Shown in pieces: positions 12,701-22,766 of a stretch of DNA of 64,000 nucleotides. Positions within the stretch are counted from its first letter, which is position 1, and every line of letters begins with the position of its first letter. Under the pieces are notes generated by a model. It was not told where the DNA came from. It did not search any database and saw nothing but the letters and a program-made list of their open reading frames with translations. Location of the stretch: assembly GCA_907165275.2 (NCBI GenBank), contig OU015657.1, positions 13,477,001 through 13,541,000 of the forward strand, written 5' to 3'. Source of the DNA: Zygaena filipendulae. Lineage: Eukaryota; Arthropoda; Insecta; Lepidoptera; Zygaenidae. Made by a program: the position numbers and the translations under genes.

Positions 12701-13942
12701 TTTTTGACATTGCTGAGTATTTAAAAATCGTGTTTTTTTTTAATTAAAAAGTGTCTGTAAATTTTGTGCTTTGTTTATAATTCCAAACAAACTGTTGAAA
12801 TTATTAACCATAAAGTATTTGTATCTACCTAATTATACTTAAGAGTCTAGTGATATCCAATCACGTGGTGGGCTAGATAAACCAAAGATTAGTTACGTTT
12901 TTTTTAATGATACGGAAACTGTACCATATAAAGTCCGATCATGCCAAAATAGTTTTAAAACTTTTAGTTACAAATAAATAGTTTATAGTATACGTGCCAA
13001 ATATTAAACTTAAGTTTATGAATAAACAATACTGTGTAAGTGAATACCTAAATACATGTTATTTTTTACAGTAAAACGGCATAATGTACTGTGGCAATTT
13101 TTAGTTATTTGTGCAATAAATTGTTGCCAAAAAGTATTTCTTTTATCGTTTGTAAGTGAAAATAATAATAGGTAATGTATAGTCTAGCTCTAGCTGGTAC
13201 CTAGGTTTATTGAGAAACAATGTGAATTCCTATTGCCATAATAGCTGTAATAATATACATCTAATGATAATGTAATATTATGTATTTGTTGGGTTTAGTA
13301 ACGCGTAACGTGAGCAGACCAGCCGATGCAGCAACTAACGGACCGTCGCTGTCCATTTGTTTTGTGTAATTAGCTACATAGTAATCTAGATTGTTAAAAT
13401 TACCCATAGATTAACATGCGTTAAAATATTATCTATATTATAATTATAAATTATAGTGATTCATTTTACTTGGTATTATATTATAATGTATATTGAATTT
13501 ATGAATATTAAAAAATATATATTATTGACATTTCAATGCAATCGGCGATATTATTTCGTTTTGCCTCTTTCCATTTCCGTACATACCTACCTACCTAGTA
13601 CCTACGGTAGGTAACTTTGTACTTAGGGTAGGTACCTCTACTTATACTTAGGTGCAGTCACTGCAGGTGCAAGTGGTGCAGTCTATGACTACTGACTAGT
13701 TCACTAGAGTAGATAGCACATTTTTTTGCCTCTGCCCTCTACTTTTCTTTTTTTTACAAGATTCAATTCAAAGATAAATAAGATAAATTTTATTAAACTT
13801 TCGTTTGTATCGGTAGTTAGTTGTTATTATCTGATATCATGCCAAAAACACAAGCATTCAAATCGTAGCGATAAAAAAAATTACGAGACCTGGATTTGTC
13901 AATAGGCCATAGCTAGCTAGCTAACTTTTAAGAATAACGTAC
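9753..13942. other. zfh1 3' UTR and AT-rich intergenic DNA
   Basis: No ORF or exon is recognisable. AATAAA candidates occur at about 10378 and 12974, so the zfh1 transcript may end near 10.4 kb or extend further. Two CAGTATT words (10923-10929 and 12587-12593) match the seed of miR-8/miR-200. The last part (13560-13690) has clustered ACCTACCTAC motifs. Confidence 0.5.
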
Positions 13943-14362
13943 TGTCGCGGTCGAGCTAGATTAATAGCGCGCAATGTATGCAAAACGCGCAATGCATACA
14001 AAACACGCAATGTAAAGCAAACACATTGGAGTAGCGAATTCGATAGAAGTTCTATTCTAGAAACGTTCGGGAGAGTGGCTAGTAAAACACATCGGACTCG
14101 AACGTTCTAGAGCCCCGTTCGGTTGGGTATATAAACGGCGCAACCGAACCGGACAGGCAGTTCAGTTTGAGCTTTCGAAGTGATAACTACGAGTGAATCT
14201 TGAGCGATACCTGCGACTACCTGCGACCTTGGCGAGACTATTGGACTTCGAGATCAGTCATTTAGTGTTTCAGTGTTGCGATACCTAGACCTAGGAACCC
14301 TAGACCTAGTGTTTTTGTAAAGTTAGTGTTAATCTCCGAATAAAGAACCCTAGCACGTAACA
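13943..14362 (+). repeat. 5' LTR
   Basis: The LTR has a TATA box TATATAAA at 14128-14135, framed by an exact 9-bp inverted repeat, GTTCGGTTG (14117-14125) and CAACCGAAC (14141-14149). Heat-shock-element-like words TTCTAGAA (14055-14062) and GAACGTTCTAGAG (14100-14112) lie upstream. A polyadenylation signal AATAAA is at 14339-14344. It is identical by eye to 19479-19898. Confidence 0.95.
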
Positions 14363-14365
14363 ATT

Positions 14366-14379
14366 TGGTGTCGGAAGTG
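14366..14379 (+). promoter_or_regulatory. Primer-binding site, tRNA-Leu-like
   Basis: TGGTGTCGGAAGTG starts three bases after the 5' LTR. TGG pairs with the tRNA CCA end, and the following bases resemble the tRNA-Leu-type sites of some insect Ty3/gypsy elements. The exact primer was not verified. Confidence 0.6.
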
Positions 14380-14389
14380 AAATTTGGAG

Positions 14390-15898
14390 ATGCCACTAAC
14401 TCCGAGGGAAGACATCGTCGAGGAAGGCGTCAGGACGAGGGCACAACGTGCTGCGGGGGCTACGCCTGCAGCCCGCCAGGCCACACCCACTGGCCATCGG
14501 GCCCCGCCCACTGGCCCCGCCCACCACCCCCCACTCACAATGGAGGCCCCGCCCACCGACCTGACCACACCCACTGGCCCCGCCCATTCGGTCCCACCCA
14601 CCACCGAGGCCCCGCCCACTGGTCAAGTGGCCACGCCTCCTGGCTCCACCCACGCGGCCACGCCCGCCCTAAGCCCCGCCCTCTGGACCACGCCCACCGC
14701 CGAAGCCCCGCCCACTGACTCCGCCCACCTGGCCACGCCCACCGGCCATGGCCGGACTACAACTACTGCACGAGCAGCGGACGTACCAACTCTGGATATA
14801 CGGAGCTTGGTGGCGATGGTCGAGAGCATTAATAAGGGCATGCACCAGATGCGTGAAGATCAAAGGGAGCGCGCCAAACTACTTCACGTCATACGTGAAG
14901 AGCAACAACAAAATCGTGAAGAACAACAGCAAAATCTTCACACAGTTTTGGCGGCCGTTGGTAAGGTCAGCAATGTAGTGAAGCAACTCCGTGAAGACGT
15001 CGATTCAGTAGGAGGGCGCGTCACAGTATTGGAAACCGATCTTACTGGACTGAAGAATGTAGTCGAGGAGCGGGTCACAGGATTAGAAACTGGTGTCTCT
15101 GGACTGCAAAAAGAATTGTTGCGACTTAAAACTGTGGGAATCACATCGAGTGGAGCCGTCGCCGTAGTCCAGGGACCAAGAGTGAAGGTGCCACCTTACG
15201 ACGGAACTACGTCTTGGCCCGCGTATCGGCAGCAGTTCCAGACCGTCGCTACTGCTAATGGGTGGACGGATGAGCAGAGCCTGACAGCTCTCACTGTGGC
15301 GCTCAGGGGCTCAGCTTTGTCTGTCTTAGAGGCACTGCCTAGCTCAGGAAGTGGCTTCAAGGAACTGATGGAGGCCCTTGAATCCAGATATGGGGAGCGC
15401 CATCTTGAACACGTGTTCCGGGCCCAGTTACGAGATCGAGTCCAGCGTCCAGGAGAAGGACTACAACAGTGGGCACTGGAGGTTGAGAAGCTTGTCCGCA
15501 AAGCGCACCCGACGGCTGACACCAAGATGGTGGACGCAAACATTTTGCAAGCCTTCGTTGATGGCATCCGGGACATGGAGATAAGGGCTGCAGTGGGGCT
15601 TCGTCATCATGCCTCACTGAAGGATGCCCTGGCACATGCCCTGGAAGTTGAAGCGGTGCGGCGAGATGTGCGTGCGCATAAGCTGCGGGAAGTCACTGAA
15701 GAAATTAAGGTAATTAAGGCACCCCTAAAAAAGACTGGATCCTTGTGCTACAAATGCGGTGAACGAGGCCACCTGCAGTTCTCTTGCCCGAAGAAGGATG
15801 AGGTGACAGAAAAAATCATCAAGCTGCAGAAACAACTTGATGAACTGACAAAGAGGCAGGAGACTCCGTCCTCTATCGGGAGTCAGGGAAACGAGTAA
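14390..15898 (+). CDS. gag: Retrotransposon Gag polyprotein
   Basis: About 502 aa from the ATG at 14390, a few bases after the primer-binding site, to TAA at 15896. The N-terminal third (about residues 20-120) is a low-complexity Pro/Thr/Ala region encoded by repeated CCCCGCCCAC/CCACGCCCAC units. A charged, Gln/Glu-rich likely coiled coil follows (about 140-250), then a retrotransposon gag-type domain (about 270-440). One CCHC zinc knuckle is at 15748-15789 (CYKCGERGHLQFSC), near the end. Gag packages the RNA into virus-like particles. The last in-frame codons contain the slippery heptamer G_GGA_AAC at 15886-15892, one codon before the stop, and the protease frame is -1 to gag. Confidence 0.9.
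   Translation: MPLTPREDIVEEGVRTRAQRAAGATPAARQATPTGHRAPPTGPAHHPPLTMEAPPTDLTTPTGPAHSVPPTTEAPPTGQVATPPGSTHAATPALSPALWTTPTAEAPPTDSAHLATPTGHGRTTTTARAADVPTLDIRSLVAMVESINKGMHQMREDQRERAKLLHVIREEQQQNREEQQQNLHTVLAAVGKVSNVVKQLREDVDSVGGRVTVLETDLTGLKNVVEERVTGLETGVSGLQKELLRLKTVGITSSGAVAVVQGPRVKVPPYDGTTSWPAYRQQFQTVATANGWTDEQSLTALTVALRGSALSVLEALPSSGSGFKELMEALESRYGERHLEHVFRAQLRDRVQRPGEGLQQWALEVEKLVRKAHPTADTKMVDANILQAFVDGIRDMEIRAAVGLRHHASLKDALAHALEVEAVRRDVRAHKLREVTEEIKVIKAPLKKTGSLCYKCGERGHLQFSCPKKDEVTEKIIKLQKQLDELTKRQETPSSIGSQGNE
15886..15892 (+). promoter_or_regulatory. Candidate -1 ribosomal frameshift site
   Basis: The heptamer GGGAAAC lies in the gag frame as G_GGA_AAC, the canonical X_XXY_YYZ form. It is followed by GAG and the TAA stop. 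A -1 slip here enters the protease frame, which is open from about 15844 to 16680. Confidence 0.65.
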
Positions 15899-16680
15899 CA
15901 GCCAGGACTAAGGGGCGGGTACTGGCTGGCGTGAAAGAAGCCCCAGCAATGGTCATCTCACAGGCGTGCAATGGGAACAGTCTATCGATATGCGGCACGG
16001 TTAATGGGAAAGACTGCAAAATGACGATAGACACCGGAGCCTCTAGGACGATAGTTCAGCCGGACATGGTGGGAGGTACGTTGGAACGCAAGAATGTCGA
16101 CTGTCGGCTTCTTTCCGCCTCCGGTCAGCCAATACCCGTCCTGGGGGAAATATCAGTCACAATGTATGTGGGAGAAGTACCGTACACTCACAACGTCATA
16201 GTGGCTGAAATTATCGACGAGTGCATTTTGGGCCTGGACTTCATGAAGAAACATAACTGCAGAATTGACGTCACTAACAGCGTTTTCAAGTGTGGCGACG
16301 AGGAGATATTGATACTTGGAGGTCCCACTGGAAAAGTGACTTGCCTAAACAAAGTTGTCATACCTGGACGAGCACAAACTCAAGTAGAGGTGAAGCTGTC
16401 ATCAGCTAAAAACAATAAGCCAAGATGCGTGTTGATTGAAGATACACCAAGCAAAACGTCGACCCAGAGACTCCTGACAGCAAGGACCCTTGTAAGAGGA
16501 ACAAACACTGCAGTAATAAGAGTCGTGAATCTGGAGAATCACGAGGTTACCTTAAACAAGGGTGAAGTTGTTGGACAATGCGAGGAAGCTGTTTGGGTAA
16601 AGCAGTGTCAATCAATGCCGATAGCAGAATCAGATGCGTCCAACACCAAGAACTTCTTGACGGCTGTAAGAACAATCTGA
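15892..16680 (+). CDS. pro: Retrotransposon aspartic protease (pro frame)
   Basis: An open frame of about 263 codons in the -1 frame relative to gag, with no obligatory ATG at its start. The active-site motif TIDTGASRT (about 16026-16052) identifies a retropepsin-like aspartic protease. The downstream flap-type segment VIVAEIIDECILGLDFM carries the second conserved hydrophobic motif (ILGLDF). It would cleave the polyprotein in the particle. The frame stops at 16680 (TGA), 115 bases after the next frame opens, so pol must be reached by another -1 shift or is disconnected by an indel in this copy. Confidence 0.85.
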   Translation, partial: RVTARTKGRVLAGVKEAPAMVISQACNGNSLSICGTVNGKDCKMTIDTGASRTIVQPDMVGGTLERKNVDCRLLSASGQPIPVLGEISVTMYVGEVPYTHNVIVAEIIDECILGLDFMKKHNCRIDVTNSVFKCGDEEILILGGPTGKVTCLNKVVIPGRAQTQVEVKLSSAKNNKPRCVLIEDTPSKTSTQRLLTARTLVRGTNTAVIRVVNLENHEVTLNKGEVVGQCEEAVWVKQCQSMPIAESDASNTKNFLTAVRTI

Positions 16681-19442
16681 CCTATTCGCAGAGCTTCAAA
16701 GCTAAGAAAATGCTGCTGCGCTACGCAGATATCTTCTCCTCCCAGGAAAAAGATCTTGGAAGGACGTCGTTAGTTCAACACAGAATCGACACCGGGAATG
16801 AAAGACCTATTCGGCAGCGAGCAAGGCGAATTCCGATTGCTAAGGAAAAAGAAGTTCATGACATGGTAGAGAATATGAGAAGAAATAAGATTATAGAACC
16901 ATCCGCAAGCCCGTGGTGTTCGCCTGTGGTCTTGGTGAAGAAGAAAGATGGTAGCATGCGGTTCTGTGTAGATTATCGACGGTTAAATGATGTCACAAAG
17001 AAGGACAGCTATCCACTACCACGTATCGACGATACCTTGGATACCCTAAGTGGTATGCAATGGTTCTCGACCTTGGACCTGAAATCTGGCTATTGGCAGG
17101 TAGAAATCCATCCGAAAGACAAAGAGAAGACAGCATTTACAACTGGCAAAGGGTTATGGCAGTTTAACGTTATGCCTTTCGGATTATGCAACGCGCCAGC
17201 TACCTTTGAGCGTCTCATGGAGTGTGTACTGGCAGGGTTAGTGGGAGACGCCTGCCTAGTCTATCTGGATGACGTCATCATCATGGGTCGAGACTTTGAA
17301 GATCACCTGCGGAATTTGGAGCAAGTCTTCGGAAAGATACGAGGTGCCAACTTAAAACTGAACCCGAAGAAGTGCCATCTGTTCAGTAATAAAGTCAATT
17401 ACCTCGGCCACGTAATCACCAGCGAGGGAATCCAGACTGACCCGCAGAAAATTGAAGCAGTACAGAAGTGGCCAACTCCCAGAGATAAGACGGAAGTGCG
17501 AGCCTTCCTGGGACTATGCTCGTACTACAGGCGATTTGTTAAAGGATTTTCTGAAATCGCCAAACCGTTGCATCGCCTAACTGAAGAGAAACAGCCATTC
17601 TGTTGGGACGAAAGCTGCGAAGAATCCTTCCGAAAATTGAGGCAGTGTTTGTGTGAAACACCGATCTTAGGCTACCCTCAGACTTGCGGCCAGTTCATTG
17701 TCGACACAGATGCTAGCAACACGGCGATCGGTGGTGTTTTGTCTCAAAAACAAGGCGATAAAGAAGTCGTGATTGCTTATTTTAGCAAATCATTGTCGAA
17801 ACCTGAACGGAACTACTGCGTGACGAGGAGGGAACTCTTGGCAGTGGTAAAGACGCTGCAACACTTCAACAAATACCTCATCGGCAGACAGTTTACACTT
17901 CGCACTGATCACGCCGCCTTGAAGTGGTTACTTCAGTTCAAGGATCCAGAAGGTCAAGTTGCCAGATGGATCGAACAACTCCAGGAGTTTGACTTCGTCA
18001 CCGAACACCGTAGTGGGAAGGCCCATGGCAACGCTGACGCCCTCTCAAGAAGGCCATGCCCGGAAGATTGTAAGCATTGTTTCAAACAGGAGTCAAAAGA
18101 ACTGGCTGTTAAGCTTACGAGAACGAGCCCTCCGGGACTGTGGCAAGATGAAGCCATGAGAGAAGCTCAGGAAGATGATGAAGACGTTCGACTCATCGTG
18201 GCTTGGAAAAAACGTAGTGCGGACAAACCAAAATGGGTTGAGGTCGCACCCACTAGCCCTGTCACTAAAGCCTATTGGGCCCAATGGGACAGCTTTGTTC
18301 TGCAGAACGGAATACTTTACCGAAAATGGGAGAAACCTAACGGCAGAGAGTTCCACCTTCAGTTAGTTGTTCCAAGGACCAGGGTGAAAGATGTTCTTCG
18401 TGAAATACATGATGGGGTTTCAGGTGGACATCTTGGCGTGAAGAGAACATTAATAAAAGTAAGGGAAAGGTTCTACTGGCTGCATTGTCGAGAGGATGTG
18501 CAGGAATGGTGCCGCAAATGTACCACTTGTGCTGCAGTCAAAGGTCCGTCAACTAGGACCCGCGGAAACCTCCAACTCTATAATGTTGGTGCGCCCTGGG
18601 AAAGAATTGCTGTTGACGTGGCTGGACCTTTTCCGGTGACCGAGTCAGGGAACAAGTACTTCTTGGTCGTCATGGATTATTTCACCAAGTGGCCGGAAGT
18701 GTTCGCCATACCTAATCAGGAAGCCACGACAGTAGCCTCCAAGTTGGTTGAGGAAGTGATATGTCGATTTGGTGTACCCTTGGAAATCCACTCAGATCAA
18801 GGAAGGAACTTCGAATCCCAGCTATTTCAGGAAATGTGCAAAATCTTGGGAATGCACAAGACGAGGACCACGCCATATCACCCTCAGTCCGACGGCATGG
18901 TGGAGAGGTTTAACCAGACGCTAGAAAGGAATTTGGCGAAACTGGTTGATAAACACCAGAAAGATTGGGACAAATTCATACCGCTGTTCCTACTCGCCTA
19001 CAGAACATCTGAGCATGAGAGCACGAAGGCGACCCCAGCGTATGTGAATTTCGGTAGAGAACTACGGCTACCAGTGGATTTACTGACAGGCGGACCTCCA
19101 GATGACCCCCAATCGAAGCAGGACTACGTCTCCGATCTACGGGAGAAAATGCAGGACGTCTATGCTTTGGTTCGAGAGCATGGTTTGCAGTCAAGCGAGA
19201 ACATGAAGACGAGATATGACCGGAGGGCGAATACAAGTGGTTTTGAGGAGGGATCACTTGTATGGCTACACAATCCTATCCGTCGAAAGGGAAAATCTCC
19301 GAAATTACAGACTCGATGGGAAGGCCCGTACAAGGTTGTTACCCGGATGAATGACGTGACGTATCGGATTCAACGTCAACCAAGGGGAGCTTTCAAAAAT
19401 AGTGCACATCGACCGCTTAGCACGTTATCAAGGCAGCAATAG
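16566..19442 (+). CDS. pol: Retrotransposon reverse transcriptase, RNase H and integrase (pol frame)
   Basis: Open from after a TGA at 16563 to TAG at 19440, with the first ATG at 16578 (954 aa from there). Reverse transcriptase motifs include FCVDYRRLN, MPFGLCNAPATF and the catalytic YLDD box (about 17263-17274). RNase H begins with DTDASNTAIGGVLS, followed by the TDHAALKWL segment. Integrase has an HHCC zinc-binding region (GGHLGVKR ... CRKCTTC), then the D, D and E of the DDE core (AVDVAGPF, HSDQGRNF, DGMVERFNQTL) and a GPYKVV-type C-terminal module. I see no stop in the catalytic domains. The frame is -1 relative to pro. Confidence 0.93.
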   Translation, partial: SCWTMRGSCLGKAVSINADSRIRCVQHQELLDGCKNNLTYSQSFKAKKMLLRYADIFSSQEKDLGRTSLVQHRIDTGNERPIRQRARRIPIAKEKEVHDMVENMRRNKIIEPSASPWCSPVVLVKKKDGSMRFCVDYRRLNDVTKKDSYPLPRIDDTLDTLSGMQWFSTLDLKSGYWQVEIHPKDKEKTAFTTGKGLWQFNVMPFGLCNAPATFERLMECVLAGLVGDACLVYLDDVIIMGRDFEDHLRNLEQVFGKIRGANLKLNPKKCHLFSNKVNYLGHVITSEGIQTDPQKIEAVQKWPTPRDKTEVRAFLGLCSYYRRFVKGFSEIAKPLHRLTEEKQPFCWDESCEESFRKLRQCLCETPILGYPQTCGQFIVDTDASNTAIGGVLSQKQGDKEVVIAYFSKSLSKPERNYCVTRRELLAVVKTLQHFNKYLIGRQFTLRTDHAALKWLLQFKDPEGQVARWIEQLQEFDFVTEHRSGKAHGNADALSRRPCPEDCKHCFKQESKELAVKLTRTSPPGLWQDEAMREAQEDDEDVRLIVAWKKRSADKPKWVEVAPTSPVTKAYWAQWDSFVLQNGILYRKWEKPNGREFHLQLVVPRTRVKDVLREIHDGVSGGHLGVKRTLIKVRERFYWLHCREDVQEWCRKCTTCAAVKGPSTRTRGNLQLYNVGAPWERIAVDVAGPFPVTESGNKYFLVVMDYFTKWPEVFAIPNQEATTVASKLVEEVICRFGVPLEIHSDQGRNFESQLFQEMCKILGMHKTRTTPYHPQSDGMVERFNQTLERNLAKLVDKHQKDWDKFIPLFLLAYRTSEHESTKATPAYVNFGRELRLPVDLLTGGPPDDPQSKQDYVSDLREKMQDVYALVREHGLQSSENMKTRYDRRANTSGFEEGSLVWLHNPIRRKGKSPKLQTRWEGPYKVVTRMNDVTYRIQRQPRGAFKNSAHRPLSTLSRQQ

Positions 19443-19465
19443 TGACGCTCGGGACGAGCATCTCT

Positions 19466-19475
19466 AAGAAGGGGG
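19466..19475 (+). promoter_or_regulatory. Polypurine tract
   Basis: AAGAAGGGGG lies three bases before the 3' LTR, the expected place for the plus-strand primer. Confidence 0.8.
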
Positions 19476-19478
19476 CAG

Positions 19479-19898
19479 TGTCGCGGTCGAGCTAGATTAA
19501 TAGCGCGCAATGTATGCAAAACGCGCAATGCATACAAAACACGCAATGTAAAGCAAACACATTGGAGTAGCGAATTCGATAGAAGTTCTATTCTAGAAAC
19601 GTTCGGGAGAGTGGCTAGTAAAACACATCGGACTCGAACGTTCTAGAGCCCCGTTCGGTTGGGTATATAAACGGCGCAACCGAACCGGACAGGCAGTTCA
19701 GTTTGAGCTTTCGAAGTGATAACTACGAGTGAATCTTGAGCGATACCTGCGACTACCTGCGACCTTGGCGAGACTATTGGACTTCGAGATCAGTCATTTA
19801 GTGTTTCAGTGTTGCGATACCTAGACCTAGGAACCCTAGACCTAGTGTTTTTGTAAAGTTAGTGTTAATCTCCGAATAAAGAACCCTAGCACGTAACA
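19479..19898 (+). repeat. 3' LTR
   Basis: A 420-bp copy of 13943-14362 without differences seen by eye. It is followed by the second copy of the GTAC target duplication. Confidence 0.95.
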
Positions 19899-19925
19899 GT
19901 ACCTACCTACCTATTTATGGTGCTA

Positions 19926-20345
19926 ATTCAGTCCATTATAAAATCAGCTAATTAGCAGTGAAAGTCCCGTCAAAATAGTTCGACCGTTTCGGAAATTCAC
20001 TCTCGTGAGCAGTGCCGGCTTAAGCACTACCATCGCCATGGGCGAGATTTCTACGACGCCCTCTAACTGCAATTCAAACCTATGTACTATACCTACGGAA
20101 ATATGCAAAGGTCTGCGGTGCCCCTTTATGTACGGCGCCCTGGGCGGTCGCCCCACCGTGCCCTACCCTACCTATACCTAACCGCTACTGCGCATGAGTT
20201 TCGGAATTCCCACAGAAACTCCAAAGTAGCCTATGTAATTTACTCCTTAAAAAATCAGTTAATTAGCAGTAGTCCAAACGTTTCGGAGATTCACCCGCGT
20301 GAGTTTCGAAATGCTTCCAGGAACTCAAAAATACCGCAAACAAAA
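19926..20345 (+). repeat. Decayed Helitron-type repeat DNA
   Basis: The stretch contains repeated words of the family seen at 24745-24906 and 57725-57905: AAAATCAGCTAATTAGCAGT, CGTTTCGGAAATTCAC, GAATTCCCACAGAAACTCC and GAGTTTCGAAATGC. No complete TC...CTAG unit can be drawn. Confidence 0.4.
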
Positions 20346-20448
20346 TGAATTTATCGTGGTTATTGTTGTCTAAATATAGAATTGATTGCATAATGGTGAA
20401 GAACCAGTAAAATACCTATGTACTTATACTTTCCACACATTTTTATAA

Positions 20449-20807
20449 AGGTCCCCACACATTAACAGTTCGTCGGCGGATATCAGCCTGTCAGTTAATC
20501 TCAATAGATCACAGACTCACAGTTCCCCTGAAGGTTTTGGACTGACGGCCAATGCGAACCCAGAGTGTGTGGCTGCTTTCCGTCACAGGCCTGCTTCGAC
20601 AGGTATCGGCCGGGCAGCCGGTGATCACACAATGCTGGCGCGGATGAAACTGTCGATTGCCGCCTGCTAGTGTGTAGACTCCAAGCCGGTATTCGACCAT
20701 TGCCGGCAGGCAATAATCGCTATTATGTGTGGGCTATGCAGACCATGAACGGCAGGCCAACCGATACGACCAGAGACTGCAGGCGGACTGTTAATGTGTG
20801 GGGCCCT
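20449..20807 (+). mobile_element. Harbinger-type MITE, copy 1
   Basis: A 359-bp element with terminal inverted repeats reading AGGTCCCCACACATTAACAG at the left and its near complement GTTAATGTGTGGGGCCCT at the right. It is flanked by TAA on both sides (20446-20448 and 20808-20810). A 3-bp TAA duplication suggests the PIF/Harbinger group. It is homologous to 37685-38046 in the opposite orientation. No coding capacity. Confidence 0.75.
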
Positions 20808-20810
20808 TAA

Positions 20811-22766
20811 GATCAAGCGTTCGCCGGAAGGTTGCTGTTTTACCTTACAACCTCTCTCACATATTATCTTTGCTCTCTCAAGGTACAACTATGTCAACTC
20901 ATTGTTGCTTTTAAGGATTTATCCAAGCATTGTAATGCATCTCACTAATGCATTAATTGTCCACCTAATGTACCTACCTAAATAAAAAATATTGTCTCGT
21001 TTGGCTGTACTTAGATTACTTTGCCTTCTCCGATAGACCATCTTGACCAATCTGACCATAGACGGATCTGACAGTTGACTGCAGTTGACACCTCAGTTGA
21101 CACTGACAAACTCAGCTCAGGACTTTTGGCGGGATTTTTAGCAGAGTGGACGTCAGTTTTATTTCTTTGTTTTGCAAATTAGTTTATCGTGATTAATATT
21201 GTGTGAATATGGTGGATTTTGCATAATATAGTGATCCATTAGTGATGAACGGTGGGCGGAAACAGTGTACTCTTGTCTATTTCTCAGATAGATTTTTGCC
21301 CATTCTTTTCTTTTTTCCGTTTATTAGTCACAGTGGTAATGTGGCTCCTATAACCAACACTTATGATATTTTAATTTTTTTTATCGGAAACATGACGAGC
21401 GGCCATGTTGCATGCTCAAAAACGACTGGACCGTGCGCTCATCTGTTGCGCAGGTCGCAACCACGTAGTGATTACCTTCTCTCTAATTTGTGGTCGCAAT
21501 CACCGCACTCAGAATAACATGCTTTAGTTATTCTTCTGAGCCGTCCCGTACAAGTTCTTCTTCTTCTTTTTTATTAAACGGCAACTTTTAAATAATTGTG
21601 CCAATGACAATGTGTGACTTGATAGACAAAGCAACGCGATTGAAGTAAAAAAAAAACTCGATACGATATATTTTGAAATCATGAGATTTCCAAAATAAAA
21701 TAAAGAACTTATTTTAATTAAGTTCGGTCGTCTGTTAGCAGCTCAGGTTAGCAGTTAGCAGTTATGTCTAGTTGACAACTTGAGACTTGACATAATGATT
21801 AATGACATTCTGACAAATGACAACTTTAAGCAATGTGCAGAAAATTAATTTATTTAGTTTTTCATCTAAAATTAGTCAAATATTAGGCATATTAAATAGC
21901 AACAAATCATCTGTATTTGTGGCAGGTATGTATAGAAAAACATAGTATTTACAGTAATTGTTAAATTAATACAAACAAAACATAACGAGAATTCCGTTTT
22001 GTATACGAAATAAATATTGTACAAGTATTTTCTTTACTGTACATTTATTTATTGCTCGTTATTGAGCAAATTCAACATATTTTATAGAATTATTATTGGA
22101 TCTCTTATTTATTAAGATTAGTATGTAAAACCCGACAGACCTAGGATAGGCCAGTCTTGGGAATCCTAAAGAACAGGGTGACTAGTTCTCTAGGTATCCT
22201 AACCTCTAGGTTCTAATCTACTTAAATCATAATTAAATCAAAGAAACTGTTGGTTACATGAAATCATCCTGAGTAAAATTTGATCAACACTAGAAGTGGT
22301 GAAGGATTTTTAACTTGAAACCCGTTAGTAGGTAAAACATTATTGCAAAGCCATAACAATTGTGTGCATGTAATTTTAATAATTTGTTGCTGTTTAATTG
22401 TGTGCACAAGTGTGTTAAACTTATAATAATTGAAGTCTGACTAGTAATACTAATGGTAACAGTTAATCTGTAGCAACTTATATTTAAAAATAAATGTTAT
22501 GATATTGCTGTGTCTGTGCTGTGTCTACGGTGTGAAGTATTGCTGAAACTAAATAGGTATTTTTTTTGTAGATATAAAGAGTGAACATTGAACTGAACTT
22601 TTTTTCACAAATATTACCTACAGCTTTACTATTCTTGAGTAATATTATAACATTGCATCATTATCTTTTTTGCAGAGCCCAAATAAGTAATATGACCTAA
22701 TTTTTGTAACAAAACATAGATCATAAAGGAAAATTATTGTTTCAAAGTTTTTAAATTAGTGTAAAG
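20811..22766. other. LTN1 upstream region with retroposon pieces
   Basis: No ORF is conserved. About 20918-21060 matches the A-tailed repeat at 42068-42200 and 51868-51990. About 21124-21262 closely matches 51612-51760 (shared GGCGGGATTTTTAGCAG and TTATCGTGATTAATATTGTG). The LTN1 promoter and 5' UTR should lie toward the right end. Confidence 0.5.

Larger units (their letters stand above)
13943..19898 (+). mobile_element. Full-length Ty3/gypsy-type LTR retrotransposon
   Basis: A 5956-bp element bounded by two 420-bp LTRs that I read as identical. It is flanked by a 4-bp target duplication GTAC (13939-13942 and 19899-19902). The LTRs start TGT and end ACA. The order is LTR, primer-binding site, gag, protease, reverse transcriptase, RNase H, integrase, polypurine tract, LTR. 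Integrase lies after RNase H, which places it in Ty3/gypsy (Metaviridae-type). There is no env. LTR identity implies a very recent insertion. I cannot assign a clade with confidence. Confidence 0.95.
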
